Source: Lepisosteus oculatus
Taxonomy: Eukaryota; Chordata; Actinopteri; Semionotiformes; Lepisosteidae
DNA length: 64,000 bases
Direction of reading: 5' to 3'
NCBI RefSeq assembly: GCF_040954835.1
Contig: NC_090704.1
Location: 35,654,979-35,718,978, forward strand
The translations under genes were made by a program, and so were the position numbers. Each line of letters opens with the position of its first letter. Position 1 is the first letter of the stretch. Shown in pieces: positions 13,201 through 26,095 of the stretch. The notes beneath the pieces are model-generated. The model searched no databases and was not told the origin of the DNA. It saw only the letters and a list, made by a program, of their open reading frames with translations.

Positions 13201-13327
13201 AATAATAATCAGAATTGCCAGTTCCTTAGCTGACAGACTTACCTGGACAGGTACGTTCTGAGCTGGTAACCACTGAGAGACACAAGGAGAGAATGAAGGT
13301 GGTTTTAGAAACTGTTTGGAGAATCAT
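7277..13327 (-). CDS. fcn-like: Ficolin copy 2, CxCxC type, 8 exons
   Basis: In transcript order the exons are 13243-13327, 11059-11190, 10865-10918, 10453-10488, 9853-9980, 9631-9760, 8485-8619 and 7277-7524 (948 nt, 315 residues), all in frame. The signal peptide starts [11 protein letters not shown] and the mature end begins near ERTCP. Exon 3 encodes [10 protein letters not shown], the candidate MASP-binding segment. Exon 4 breaks Gly-X-Y as [10 protein letters not shown]. The head keeps the FReD cysteines, but the residues after the DRDND Ca2+ loop read SCDCNC, two more Cys than the usual ficolin loop. It ends YCSMKIRPH. Intron 5 is 92 nt, as in copies 1 and 7. The 5' half and promoter resemble copy 3, while exon 8 resembles copies 7 and 8. 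Role by family: secreted sugar or acetyl-group recognition and complement activation. Confidence 0.95.
8876..9105 (+). repeat. SINE-like repeat in intron 6 of copy 2
   Basis: Same family as 1650-1990: TATCCAGTTCAGGG near the start, then GGCAAGGCACAC and CGAACTCCACGTAGG. Truncated in the middle. Confidence 0.6.
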
Positions 13328-13404
13328 TCTGCTGCTGGTCAAGATACTGTCCTGGCTGCCAGTTTTGTGTTTTAGGGTGTTGACCTGTTTCAGGGGAACA
13401 GCCC

Positions 13405-13414
13405 TATTTATATC
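13405..13414 (-). promoter_or_regulatory. TATA box of copy 2
   Basis: GATATAAATA on the - strand, 78 nt from the ATG. The same spacing and flanks are found in copy 3. Confidence 0.7.
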
Positions 13415-13487
13415 ATCCAGACTTTTCTTTAGCAGCATTTGTAACTGTCGTCACAGGAGGTGGATTTTACGATTCTCAGTTGGTCTC

Positions 13488-13505
13488 TTTCCTCTCTGCA
13501 ATAAA
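13488..13505 (-). promoter_or_regulatory. Conserved upstream promoter motif of copy 2
   Basis: On the - strand it reads TTTATTGCAGAGAGGAAA, about 80 nt upstream of the TATA box. Close matches sit at matching distances in copies 4 and 5, and a variant with GGGGAGGAAAG in copy 3. The GGAA core would suit an ETS factor such as PU.1; that factor is inference. Confidence 0.45.
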
Positions 13506-16500
13506 TCATGTAAGGAGATAAGGAATTCTTCAATAAATTATGATCAGCAGCAACCACAGTAAGGTTTTGTTATATACAATTGATGTGAGAAATGACAAAC
13601 TATCCCTTCACCAAAGTTCAGCTCTAATTCATACAGAAATCTAAAAGAACACCCATTTTGTGTTTCCCAGAATTCGAGTCCCCTTTATACTGTTGTCTGT
13701 TCAAGACTAGAATAACATGTTATTTTAGATTGTCAATATAATATACAACTTTGAGCACAGGTATCCATCCGTTACTATCTGTTATCTGTCTACTATGTGT
13801 TAATCCATCCTTTACTATAAATTGTGTCTGTGTTTATACTCTTCCATAAAATGACCAAAGAAATCAGTGAGCTCATGGGATTTGAAAACACTGTACAATA
13901 GAACTACTCCAGCCGCCTTTCCTCTTCTTCACAGAACATGCTATGGAACTGATTTACATAATCTCTCAGCAACCTTTTAGAATGTGTTTCTGAAGTGTGA
14001 TCTATTGGTAATCATCACACCAGCCCTCTGAAAACACAATCCTTTACAACCCGAATGCAAGATAGCGGTGAGGTTGGTGTGCGTGAATATATATTTATTA
14101 AAACTGATGAGTTAAGTGGGAATAAAAATAAAACAAACAAAAAGACTTATGGGAAGAGTTGAGGAAATGGTTGTAAAGTAACAAATAAGAGATCAAGTAT
14201 ATGGATGATTTTAAGTTATGTTTGCCCAGTTTCCTTCAATCTGAAGCATAACAAAAGTCCTTTTTGCATTCCTTGCCAAGTAATGACCCCACATTTATGA
14301 TCTTGTCTCTGGAGTAGGACATATCTTCTTTTGACTTGAGAATCACCAGGCCTATTTTGTCCATGGCCAAATGGTTTATGGTGGTGCCTGTGGAACTCTG
14401 ATCTCTCGTTCTGGCCTTTGTGAAGCCACAAGGAATAACAAATACCTCATTATGCAGAAATGTAGGCATCCTGACTTATTTGTTTACAAGAAATGAGCAC
14501 ACGTACAGTAAGATCAGAAGTGTGATTTACATGGGGGTTCATGCAGAACCCTGTCAAGCCATCGTTATACAGCAGTTTGTGTCTCTTAGAAACCTTACTC
14601 TTAGCCATCACCATTGTTTACATGATGGACTGCTGTTGGTCTGGGACTCCACTGTTGGCTCAGCACTGGATCAGTGATGCGCCCCAGTCTTGCTTTGTAA
14701 TCCATGACAATTTATGTCCTCCATCTTAATCATCAGTTTTGCTGCCCACTATATCCAGCCTCTAAGATTTCTTACATGGACCATGTGCAACACATATTAT
14801 GCCTGTTTTGAACCCTTTGTGTCCATCTGTCCATGTTTTCCATATGGTGCCCAGCAAGTCCGGAGATTTCTTTTTTGTCATGATTGGAAGCTTACAAGCA
14901 TCTAGCAAGGTCCAGGAATTGCTCTTACAAAGTGAAGATACCCTGGCCAAGTGAAGCCAGTCCTGGTGTAGCTTAGCCAGTTGTGTTCCTTGTCTGAGAA
15001 ATTGTGATAGTACTCACTATAAGACAAAGCCCAGGCTTAACTCACAGATAGTGGACCATAGGATTCAACCTGCAGTCCAGATGTGTTTCTTTACTTGCTG
15101 TGCCTTTTCATAGTCCAACATAAATTTTGATCAACCTTTAAGTTCCAATACCCTCTTCACCTTACCCCCTGCCCAGAACTTGATTGCCATTGGTCAGACA
15201 ACATTAGTTTACATTGGGATAGTAAATTATAACATATTATATTAGTTTAAATTAGTTAGTTGGAAAGCACATGTCTTTTAAGAGCAAAGCCGACGCCAGA
15301 TCACACAGAGCATTATAATGACTAATAATATTCATATTTATGTAAAGCTGTAAATATCTGATCAATATTTAATTTGGTGTATTCTTCTGTTTAATACTTG
15401 TTTTCAATTCATTTTAATTTGTTGAGAATGAAAATAAAGAACATCTTACTGTTGGGAGTTCCTACATACTAGGGGAGGATGTGGGGGAAAGACTTATTGT
15501 GTTAGAAATAATTGTTACTTTTATTATTAAAGCTATTCAAAAGATCTTCCGTGGGCGTCTCTTCTTTGCTATGTTCTTCTGTTTTGATCCTTGCTTAATG
15601 ACAGAAATGTGACATACTTATATATCTGCTGAAAATCAACCTGTGACATTAGTATTGTACTGGAAATAAATCAGCAGCCTCAGAAAACAATGGTGCCAAC
15701 TAACAGTTCCCGTTTACAAAAAAATCTCGTACAAAATCAGAATAAAATTGATACCATATTTTCATTCATCTGAGCCTTCAATTCTCAAAAAAATATTTTG
15801 CATGGTTTGAAGTGGGACATGCTGATGGGCTTGGAGTAATTCAGCATAACTACTGGTCTGACTCATGTACTGTAAGTGACCAGAAGAGGGCATTATGTTT
15901 ATATTATTGCTCTTCTGGTTTGATGTTTTTATTCCTTTTATTCTTGTGGGATTGAGTGGCACCATGGACAGACTGTGATCAGTGTTCAGAGAACAAGGGC
16001 AAAGCAGGGTGAAATCACAGCACTTCAAATGCAACAGAAAAAAAACATTATAAATTAATTTAAAGGACACAACCTTCAGTGCTTCAGAAACCTTTATTTT
16101 AGTACCAAAAGATTGAATTATGTATCATATCCTATGTATTAAAATGATCAAAGTTAAATTGAATTAAGGTAACATTGAATGTAGAATAGAGTTTTAGACA
16201 CAAATATTTAAAATGCAGACCATAACACAGAAAAAGTTTCCCAGAAGCAAGGTACTGAAAATAATTCTGGGAACAATGAGTAGGTTCCAAAGAAAGAGAT
16301 AACCAATACATCTCATTACCTGTGTAGCACAAAAGTTACTTTAATCAACAGATTATTCAAAGTAAAAGTTTGGAATGTGATGGGGTTTTTTTTGTGCAAA
16401 TTGTTGTTACTATTGCATCATGTGCAATATGGTATTTTAGAAAAGCTCTATTTGCTCAACCTGAAGAAGGTTTATCAAACAAGTATTATATAATTTCTCC

Positions 16501-16855
16501 ACGTACAGTATATTACACTAATTGTGTGCTAGTGGTGCTGTACTAGGGTATATTATATTTCACCTTTACCTTATTTTCCTAAATAGATAAACATGTGACA
16601 ATGTATACTTAAAGGGCTCTAATGGATACCCAATGCACAATATTTAATTACAAATACTGACATCTCTTTAAACCTACCAGCTATACTAACAGTGATGAAT
16701 GATGAATGAAAATGTTATACTTGTCTGAAGATAATATTGAGGTTCATAACTAAGCATCAGCTGTTATTGTGCCCTGAAATGTTAAGATTTCTTTATAACA
16801 AAATCATTGAGAAGAATTAGAGATTTCCCGCTGTGCTGCACCACGAGATAATCTC
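13506..16855. other. Intergenic region between copies 2 and 3
   Basis: The 5' flank of copy 2 and 3' flank of copy 3. No gene could be supported. A patch at 14216-14950 has several short - strand open frames in one orientation, covered separately. A - strand AATAAA at 16093-16098 may be the copy 3 poly(A) signal. Otherwise it is AT-rich unique-looking sequence. Confidence 0.5.
14216..14950 (-). other. Unidentified patch with broken open frames
   Basis: On the - strand a 77-codon open frame (14236-14469) and neighbours at 14762-14950 have richer, less AT-biased sequence than the surroundings. I do not recognise the peptides and see no catalytic motif. It could be an old retrocopy or transposon remnant, or chance. 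Confidence 0.25.
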
Positions 16856-19800
16856 TCACCGTGGTCTTATTTTCATATCGCTGTACTTATAGGAATAATT
16901 GTATCCTTTTCCATTGTGCCAGTTGATTCCCGTGGCAAAAGTGTCATGGTGTCCCTTCAGATACAGACCATTAAGGTTGGATTGATGGCAGCTGTTATAC
17001 CACCAGGCTCCTGCATACGTAACTGCACAGTTGTCTGAAGTATGACTATCATTGTCTTGATCTTTGGTAGAGAAGGCTTGGTTGTTGTGGTATGTCAGGG
17101 AATCTCCTGTGGACAGAAAATGTTTATAGAGATCTGAAGGGAGCCATCAGATGGCTCTTCAGTAGTGAACCACAGTGGACAATAGCCAACATTCAGGTCT
17201 ACAACATGCTTCCATTAACAAGCTCCTTCTGGTGACTAAACCCTTCATCTGAGAGCTCAATGACATGTGATGGAGGATCACTGATCACTATAATATTCTT
17301 TTTAGGGAAATCGTGCAATAAATCTGCAGCTTGCTTTTGTTGCCAACCTGAATTAAACGTTAAGGAAATTATTGTCTGTGTGAAAAGATTTTGCCAGATA
17401 TATTTCTGTGTTGGTGATATTGTGCAACGAATGCATCAGTGCACAGATTTTAAAAGGATCGTTCATATTACACAAAAATTATAAATATTTCTGAATATGC
17501 CATATGTGCTCGTTCCATATGAACCCTTATGGTATCATAAAATGATATTATAAATTTCTAGACTATTTTTGTCTGGTCTGCTTTTACTTTACTTTTATTT
17601 TTCAAACATTTTAGACTATGGTCTCATCCTAGAAAGAGATATAGTAAAGAGCTGTTAATTTGTGTTATTTTATACGTATTCAATTTCTGTAATTTGTTGG
17701 TGTCACTGATAATGAGGAGATGTGTCTGGTATTGATTGTCTTGACAGTTTTATGTTGTCATACATGATATTATTTTCAGCCACTTTTACACATTATCCCA
17801 TTAACGTATTTTAAACATATTCTACATGACCTAAAATACCGTACGTGCCTACATTGCGTTCTCCTTACACATCACCAAACCAGGCAGTGAAAAAAAAAAA
17901 GACAACAAAACAAAAAAAAAGAGTGCAAGAAAATGCATGTACTGTAAGGTAAGGTTGCAACTGTGAAATTTGTAGCCGTTCTCGTGTATTTTTTGTCTGT
18001 TTTTTGTTTAATTTGAACATTTGAGGAATAAATGTCCAATGAACTAGCTAATAAAGTGAGCACTGTATAATTGTACAATGTACAATGTATTGAACCTTTC
18101 ATGAGTCTCCTGTAAATTGGAAGGTGATATAGAAACTATTTGGCCTTCCACTGTGCTAGAATACATCTGAAACAAGAATTTCTTAAGGAATTTCACAACA
18201 AAAACTTGTCTAGCAAATGAAAACTAGTAACTGTTCAGGTGAAGTTGTAGCATTTTAAATGTTGCTTATGTGTAATGAAAATGATGAAAAATCATAATAT
18301 TACCTAGATATGTTTCAAGACATATTAAAGTAACCAACGAATAATTGATACCTTCATTTACTCTGCACAATTTTAGTCTATGTAATTAAATATTTTAATT
18401 AATTCTGAAATATTTACACCAATTACATCTTAAGAGGTCAGTGGATGAACGCATAAAAGTGGGAACTTACCTGCGCTACCATCCACGAACTTCCCCAGAA
18501 GGATCTTGTACTTTTCTGATTCTCCCAGAATTTTAAAGGACTGGTATTTTGCAAAAGAACCAACATTATCAAAATCCTTGAAGTCTATCCTTAATTCAAA
18601 GCTCCCTTTAATACAAGACAGATAAAACAAACTTCAGAAAATTAATCACAAGTGTTGTTCTATATTGTTGCCCATTCGTTTTTATTGCATATCATCTCAG
18701 ACATTATTTCTGTTTATTTCTGAAATGTAACATTCCTTTCTTGCTGAACATAGCAAAAACTAATAGTGGAAAACTATTAGAGAAACAATAATGGGAAACA
18801 TTTTACTGCAACAGTGCTTTTCTGAAAGGAACTGTTCTTCATATATTTCTTACCAGAGATGAAGAGCTGCTACTGTATATTGAAATCCAGGTTTATTACA
18901 ACAGATCAGACTTATACTGGTTTACTGGGTGTGTGGTTTAAGGCACTAACTTTGGAATTACATAGCCGACTAACTTTGCTAAGACAGGAAATTTGCCTGA
19001 GCAGCGCCATTTAAAAAAAAAAAGCCTCTGATTGTCAGAAGTGGAGTTATCAGTGGGCTGCTCTAAGTTAAGTCCTTATCTTTTTAAATTCCACTGCAAA
19101 AACATCTGCTTTTTTGTTTTTGTTACTCGCTTTTTGTTATTCTTTCTCAGACTCAGTCCTCAGGTTTTACTCTTTTGAAGATGAAGATCATATCTGCTTC
19201 ATAGTAAGTTGATAAAGACAATATGTTTGAGGTCTTGAATAAAATTAAAGCAGATCCAACCAGAAGAAGACTCTTCTTCTGTGAATATTTAAAATACAAA
19301 TTTAATGTAATTAAAATCATGTCAGAAGTCGTGATTCCTACTTTGAAGGTGGGAACAGGTGGATTGATTCCTATTAACAGCTGCTCAAACAAGAATCGGA
19401 GAGCAACTTTTTAATAAGTAAAGAATATTGAACCCAGTTTCATTTGCTTCATCTACCTTCAGTAGATAACTTACCTTTAGAAACTGTGGAATGAGCAAGA
19501 AAGACATGTTAAAAAGGATAAATCATTAAATCAAATTAAGCTAGAAGATACAAATTCATCTCAGTGATTAAAAATTCAGTTTCAATAAAAACCAGAGACC
19601 AAACACCAGTGGACGTGAAGACTCACCTGAGGCAGTCAGAGCATGAATATTGTCATTCCCCAACCAGAAATCTGTTTGCTGGTTACCAAACCCTCTCTTG
19701 TAGGCATTCCAGTCTCGGTAGAAATCTACAGATCCATCCATTCGCCTCTGGATCACCTGCCACCATAATTTGTTATTTGTTCCTATTTTTCTTTCCATCA

Positions 19801-22800
19801 GATTCTAATGACATTTATTCAATACAGGGCTGCTGGGGAACTGAAACCTATCCCAGTTAGCAACGGGCACGAGGCAGGGTACACCCTGTACATGATTATC
19901 ACACGGCACACACTACCACCAGAGACAGTTTTCCTAGAAATTAATTTGCCTCTTTTTGTTACAGCTATTTTTGTGTTCCATTGTCTTTGGATTGTGGGAG
20001 GACACAGGAGCACCCAGAGGAAACTCACATGAACACAGGGAGAATATATAAACCCCACACAGATACAGTAGCACCCCAGGTCCCGTATTGAATCCAGGGT
20101 CCCAGCACTGTCCAAATCTCAAGACTAGTCTACTGAAAAGCTCTCACACTTTTGCCATGAAATAGCACCATGAGACAAAACAAGAATACTGCACCTAGCA
20201 CCCCAGGAATTGGGCCCTGGGCTATGCCACTATGCTGCTAGCTAAATGTATTAAATACCTAATAAATGAGAGACCAGCATTTGTGTTTTTAACAATGCAA
20301 ATGTACTGCCTTCTGACACATAATCATGACAACTCATGACAACATACTGTACCATATCTTTCAAAGAGATGTCAAAGACACAGACATAATGCCCTCTGTA
20401 GATATTGGAGCAGTGAAGTTGAAATGGATGTTTTTGCTATGTACTCAGGCAAGTTGGATTTGAGATGAAAAGATATATATGTGGCTAAAGTATAGATTGT
20501 CACATTTGTTTCTGAGTATTTCTGTGCTAACATGGTGTACCGTTTTAGAATAATAGCACTTGTTTTTAAGTATTGGGACAATTCGCTTCCAGGTATTTCT
20601 TATTGGTAAGTTGATTTGAGTTGCACACACATAAAAGCTGTAAATGTGTAGTGTTGGATTGAACCTCTGCTCTTCCCTTTGGTGTCTGCCTTTAGAGTCA
20701 GCAGCCCTAAACCAAGAAGACTAGAAAATGGTCTAGGAAAGCAAACCAATGGGTGGGAAGTTTGAGGGTGTATCTGTGTGTATTGCAAGTGCATCTTTCA
20801 GCACATTAATTTAAACACATTTACTTATGTGCATCCAATACTGTTTTGAGAAGTGGACTAATCTGTCCAGAAATGAGCTGCTACACATTCACATGGGTTC
20901 ACTCACAAGCCAGCCGCCCCCGTCTGTCTCCATGTCACAGAAAACACTGATGTCTTTGTCTCCCACTGTCCTCACTGTGTACCAGCCGCTGATGTAGTTC
21001 CCCTGGTCCAGCAGCTCCTTACAGTTCCGAGCGCCTGGAAGAACGATGACGTCATGCTGGCAGCTGAGCAGACAGACACATCTCTTTCCTAATGAGGTGT
21101 TATACTTTTCAACAGACAGGAAATGAAGCACTTTTTGTTCAATCTTCAGTTTCCATAAATGTGTGTTGTAATTCATTCATTCCCTGTTGTATTTGAAAAA
21201 GTTAATGAAGCAAACTATTTTCTCACAAGCTTGTTTTCTGTAATTTTGTTTTGTTAATCTAATTTTCCTGCATCATAACTGTTGCAAAACTAGCAAGTTT
21301 TATTTTTCAGCCCAATTTTTATAGTATCGATAGATATCATCTGTAAACTTCTAGGCTAGAGGTTGGTCTCAACTTGTCTAATTTTGCCAATGTTAAACAA
21401 ATGTGAAGAATGATTTCTGACCAGTTTTCTGGCTTACTTTCTGCTTTGGTTGTTAGTTTCCACGTAAACAGACTTGCTCAACAAATACCCATTTTTGTTT
21501 ACATTTTCCTGTTTGAAAGAAAGGATTACACAGCTCACCTGTGCTGCTTTGAACTGATGGCTCTCCTTTCTGTCCTAAAAAATGAAAAAGACACTGTTAA
21601 CTGTTAACTAGCTCATCACTGCATCAGTGTTGTGTTCCTTGAATCTCAGGGCTATTGAATTTGTGACATCTCTGACTTGAGTGTCTCCACATCAGAAAAA
21701 GAGCACCAAATAATATCTTCTCCTTCCTGGTGTTTTACCTCTCACTCATCTTTGTAAATTACTTTTTTGATAGTGATTCCCAAACTGTTATCTTAATTCT
21801 TTTCCTTCCCTGCCAAATGTTTCAGCATCACAACTTATGCTAAGAAGGTTTCTTCTTTTAAATTGTGCACGTCTGCCTCCATGTTCTTCATTGTAGTGCC
21901 TGACTCCCCTCTTGGATATCACTCATTTGAATTTATTTTCTCTCTTTTACCTTTAGCTCCAGCTGGACCAATCTTTCCAAAAACTCCTGGTTCTCCTTTC
22001 ATGCCTGAAATGCAGAAATACAGCTGAAAAGAAGGTTATCAGTGACTGGATGTTGCCTTACCACTGATTAGATGGTTGGACTGAATGTTTGAGCCCATTT
22101 TAGCTGCCATTTCGGAGGAGAAGTCATAACATCTTTGAACCATACAGCTGCATACAGCTGAGAGGTGTCCTATTTCTGTCTATTTTTAGTTGCTATGACT
22201 TGGGGAGAAGTTAGAACAGCTATCACTTACCTCGAGGGCCTTCTTCTCCCTTCATGCCTGGAGCTCCAGGAGCACCTGGTATCCCTGGGTGTCCTGGGCA
22301 GCCCTGAAGGATGGTCAGCCTGTCCTTGTCATTCAGGCCCACAACCTTCACCTCTGTAACACAGAAGAACTCAACTTCACCTTGAGCACTGGGTGAGAGA
22401 GCTGGAAGAAGCAGCTGCAGGTAGGAGACATTCTACTTCTTTCGCCGTTTAAGAGTGTATTACTAGTAGATCATCAAGGTAATTTATATTTTACCTACTC
22501 TAGACATTTGATGAAATGGCTAATAAAGGGAGTTCAGTTAACCGGATGAGACATGACTGTGTCTGTTAAAATGGCATATCTTATGAAGACATTAGCCAAC
22601 ACACACAGCACCTTCCTTACATGAGAAATTGAAAAATATTGTTACAAATAGGGGGTTACAATATACAGAATACCAGATATAGCATGGGCAGATTAATCAA
22701 TGCTTAAAATAATTATTCATAACCCCCAAATTGTAAAGCTTTTGCCATGAACATACCTGAGTGGTTTCCAATACCATATTATGCCTAAATGTCGCAATAA

Positions 22801-24002
22801 TAGAGATAAACCTGTTTCTGCCCAAACAGAATGCAGCATAATGTTACATCTCCTGCTACAAAATGAATGTGAACCTATTTTCCTTCTAAAAATGCATCCA
22901 CTAAACCGGAGAGACTGTTTTTAATCGAGGGATTCTTTATACAGGAAATTAGAGTTTCCTAGAAACAACAAAATGACAAACTTTCTTAATAAGATTCAAA
23001 TATTTAACTTGAATCTGGTCTTAAAGGCTGATCAGAACAAGGACCTACCATCTGGCACTGTCTCTTCTCCTCTTGCGTTGTGTCTTGTCTTTTCTCTCGT
23101 TCTTCTTTCTCTCTGCCTACCTGCCTGTTTTATCCTCTGTTCCTTGTTTCCTCTTAACCATTTACCCAGAACTTAATTAAACAAGGTGATGATTCCTATG
23201 ATCAATGTGTCTTGGTTTGCCTTATACTCAGCAAACACCTCTATTGCTTCCTTGCCTTGAATGTCCCAAGAACAACAAGTGTTGACACTAGCTTGTTTCA
23301 TGTTTTTAAAGCATAAGTCTTCATGGTCTTTTTTGGGAATTTAAATTTTCAGTTTTTCTAGCCTGTGTTGTGTTATGCTGATTTCATAGTTAACTGTAAA
23401 GGGATGCCATAACACCTTCCACATTACAACACAACTGTTAAACACTTCCCTAACACATTTTCTCATAGTCTGCTTTGAAAAGCTCCTTTTCTATACTTTT
23501 TGTGTGATATTTATAGCATGATAAACATGAATGTAAATTAGATAGAGAACAAATTTGGCTGAAAATGATAAAACAGAGACAATACAGTGTATAACGCGAA
23601 GAAAACAAAGGAACAAAGGAAATAACAGGAAGGTGCTGCCTATAGTAGAAACCTTTAATATTTGTGGTCTTCACTAAGTACAACAAAATGCCTCATTTGT
23701 TTTTTAAAAATCCTTCGGAGGGATGTGTAGAGCCCAGATCTTACGTTTTGCTTTTTTTCTAACACTGTTAGTTATCACAGAAAATAATAATTCTAGACAG
23801 CATTGACAAGAAAGAAAGTGACAATGAAGTAGGACACTAAATAGAAAACTGCCACCTTCTTTTCTATATAAAGACAATGATCATCAGAATTGCCAGTTCA
23901 TTAGATGACAGACTTACCTGGACAGGTGCTTTCTGTGCTGGTAACCACTGTGAGACACAAGCAGATAATGAAGGAGGTTTTGGAAACCGTTTGGAGAATC
24001 AT
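16856..24002 (-). CDS. fcn-like: Ficolin copy 3, canonical head, 8 exons
   Basis: Exons in transcript order: 23918-24002, 22231-22353, 21951-22004, 21539-21574, 20907-21034, 19627-19756, 18471-18605 and 16856-17106 (942 nt, 313 residues). Exon 2 is 9 nt shorter than in copies 1, 2, 7 and 8, removing one Gly-X-Y triplet (GEEGPRG). Exon 8 is one codon longer. Its loop [14 protein letters not shown], then GAWWYNSCH, is the closest here to mammalian ficolins. It lacks both the CxCxC cluster and the C-terminal extra Cys (YSDMKIRPR). The exon 6 peptide also differs ([17 protein letters not shown]). GKIGP is kept in exon 3. Promoter and exons 1-4 are close to copy 2, so the gene looks like a mosaic. 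It is the best candidate for a conventional ficolin ligand site. Confidence 0.95.
19800..20235 (+). repeat. SINE-like repeat in intron 5 of copy 3
   Basis: Contains CCTATCCCAGTTAGCAAC, GAGGCAGGGTACACCCTG and TTTGGATTGTGGGAGGAC blocks in the order of the common fish SINE-like family. An extra insert lies in its middle. It explains much of this 1,150-nt intron. Confidence 0.65.
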
Positions 24003-24079
24003 TCTGTTGCCGGTCAAGATACTGTCCTGGTTGCCAGTTTTGTTTTTTAGGGTGTTGACCTGTTTTAGAAGAACAGCCC

Positions 24080-24089
24080 TATTTATATC
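24080..24089 (-). promoter_or_regulatory. TATA box of copy 3
   Basis: GATATAAATA on the - strand, 78 nt from the ATG. About 80 nt further upstream lies GGGGAGGAAAG (near 24160-24172), the variant of the shared upstream motif. Confidence 0.7.
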
Positions 24090-24886
24090 ATCCAGTCTCC
24101 TCTTCAACAGCTTTTTTAACTGCCGTCACAGGAGGTGGATTTTACGATTCTCGGTTGGTGTCTTTCCTCCCCACATAAATCTTTTCAGGGGGGAAATCTT
24201 CTGAGATAAAAACTGCAATAAATTTGGGTTCTGTTACAAACACAAAGGTTTTATCACAAAATTTGATGTGAGACATGACAATATACCCCTTCACCACAGT
24301 TCAGATCTAATTTATGCAGAAACCAAAAGGAACACTAATTATGTTTCCAACTTATCACTTTAACCCTAAATTAAGTTTTATGTAAAAAAAAAAAGTATAG
24401 ACTCTATATATTCCCATCCAGTGCTAAGGTACAATCAAGAACATGAATGTCCCAAATCTCAGAAGATTGCTCACAAATATTTTTTTTTTTTAACCTACCG
24501 GCATATGAAAAATTCAAAGTTTAACAAGGAGCCTATATTTCAGTGTTAAATCCCTGCTCCCCCTGAAAAATTGTAGTTTTCTGTTTGATTATTCTTTCTG
24601 GTCTTATGATATTGGCTACTCATACTGTATGTCACACTAATTAACTTTCCACCTGCATTTGTTACTGTGAATAACTGGATCTTAATGCAGAAATTATAGG
24701 ATTGTGTTGTATTACAGGCATAGTTTTGTTCCTTTGATGTATATCAATGTTAGTTTGTTCCTTTGGTCTTGAGCTATTCTTTACTGGCAACATGAAGTCT
24801 GGAGGTTCTAGTCTCTTCAGTATCTATACAGTATTCAGTACTTCCTCTTGGAAATAGTATTAATAAATACTTTATTAGTAGTCCTT

Positions 24887-25010
<124 letters not shown>

Positions 25011-25021
25011 ATATTATTGTT

Positions 25022-25130
25022 GTTTACACAGACTGCAGACTGAGTGGCCCATAGTGGCCCCACTAACACCTCTTCCAGCAGGACCTACTGTATATCTATA
25101 CCGCACATATCCAGCACTACAATATTAATA
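25022..25130 (-). repeat. Fragment of 5S-derived SINE body
   Basis: Shares CCCACTAACACCTCTT and flanking words with the long element at 43400-44060. Only part of the body is present. Confidence 0.5.
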
Positions 25131-25321
25131 ATAATACATAATTAGAATAATTGCTGAGCTCTGTTAACTCAGATTGTTTTACAGTATTCATTAGAGCGAA
25201 GCGACTGGTACCAACAGCTGCAATAACAAATGCTCTGCTGCAAGTGTTAAAAGAGGAATATAAACAGATGACGCCATGAACAAGGGAAAACACTGAAAGT
25301 GTCAAGCCAACTACTGCGATC

Positions 25322-25516
25322 TGTTAAAGTGTGAAGTATTGTCGTACCTTTGTTTCCTGTCTGCTGTGTACAGTATATAAGAGTTGGGGAACTCCTTGCA
25401 GTTTGTCTGTTCTGTGGAGCAGACCCAACGTACGTTGTTGTACTTATTGAGACTCAATAAAACTGAATCTGCACAAAACTATGTCCTGCTCCTCTGAAGA
25501 AGACTTTCCCACAACA
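25322..25516 (+). mobile_element. LTR-like fossil, possible solo LTR
   Basis: Begins TGTTAAAG and ends CCACAACA. A TATATAAG box at 25374-25381 is followed about 75 nt later by AATAAA at 25456-25461, the order expected in an LTR. No internal region lies beside it and no flanking duplication was found, so the family and ends are uncertain. Confidence 0.35.
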
Positions 25517-26040
25517 GTACAAAAGGTTACAAACGAGTAACATCACTAGTTGGTTAGTAATAGCTAATATATCCATTGATCTCATCTAGTCATTTCTTGA
25601 AACCAAAAAAGTGAAGAAAAAAAAAGTTAAAAAGGGTCTCCGGTTCTTAGTTTAAATGCACAACCTTATACTTTCCATGTCTGCCCTCTTTATTATAGTC
25701 TTATGTGTTAAATATTAGAAAGATTCAGTTCTTTTAATGTAATATATAATTTTAAGCACAGGAATGCATCTGTTACTGTTTAAAATTGTGTCTGTGTTTA
25801 CAGTATATTCTGCCATATACAGTAATGATGAAAAATCTGTGAATTCATGGGATTCGAAAACGCTATGCCACAGAATGACACCAGTCACAAAAACACATTT
25901 GTTCTTAGCATTCTAAAAAAGGCATAGTTTTGGTGAAAAGAGTAATAAATCAAGCATACAGGGTTAAACAAATATCTATGTATTTACAGTTAAATTGACT
26001 ACAATCTACAGTTAAATCCTTCTCTTTATAAATCTGGATG

Positions 26041-26095
26041 CCAGAAAAGTGCTACATAAGTATAAGGAATTATTAGTATTAGTATTATGTCACTA
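26041..26095 (+). repeat. 3' tail fragment of 5S-derived SINE
   Basis: CAGAAAAGTGCTACATAAG followed by AAGGAATTATTAG matches the usual 3' tail of this SINE type, followed by an ATT-rich stretch. Confidence 0.5.
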
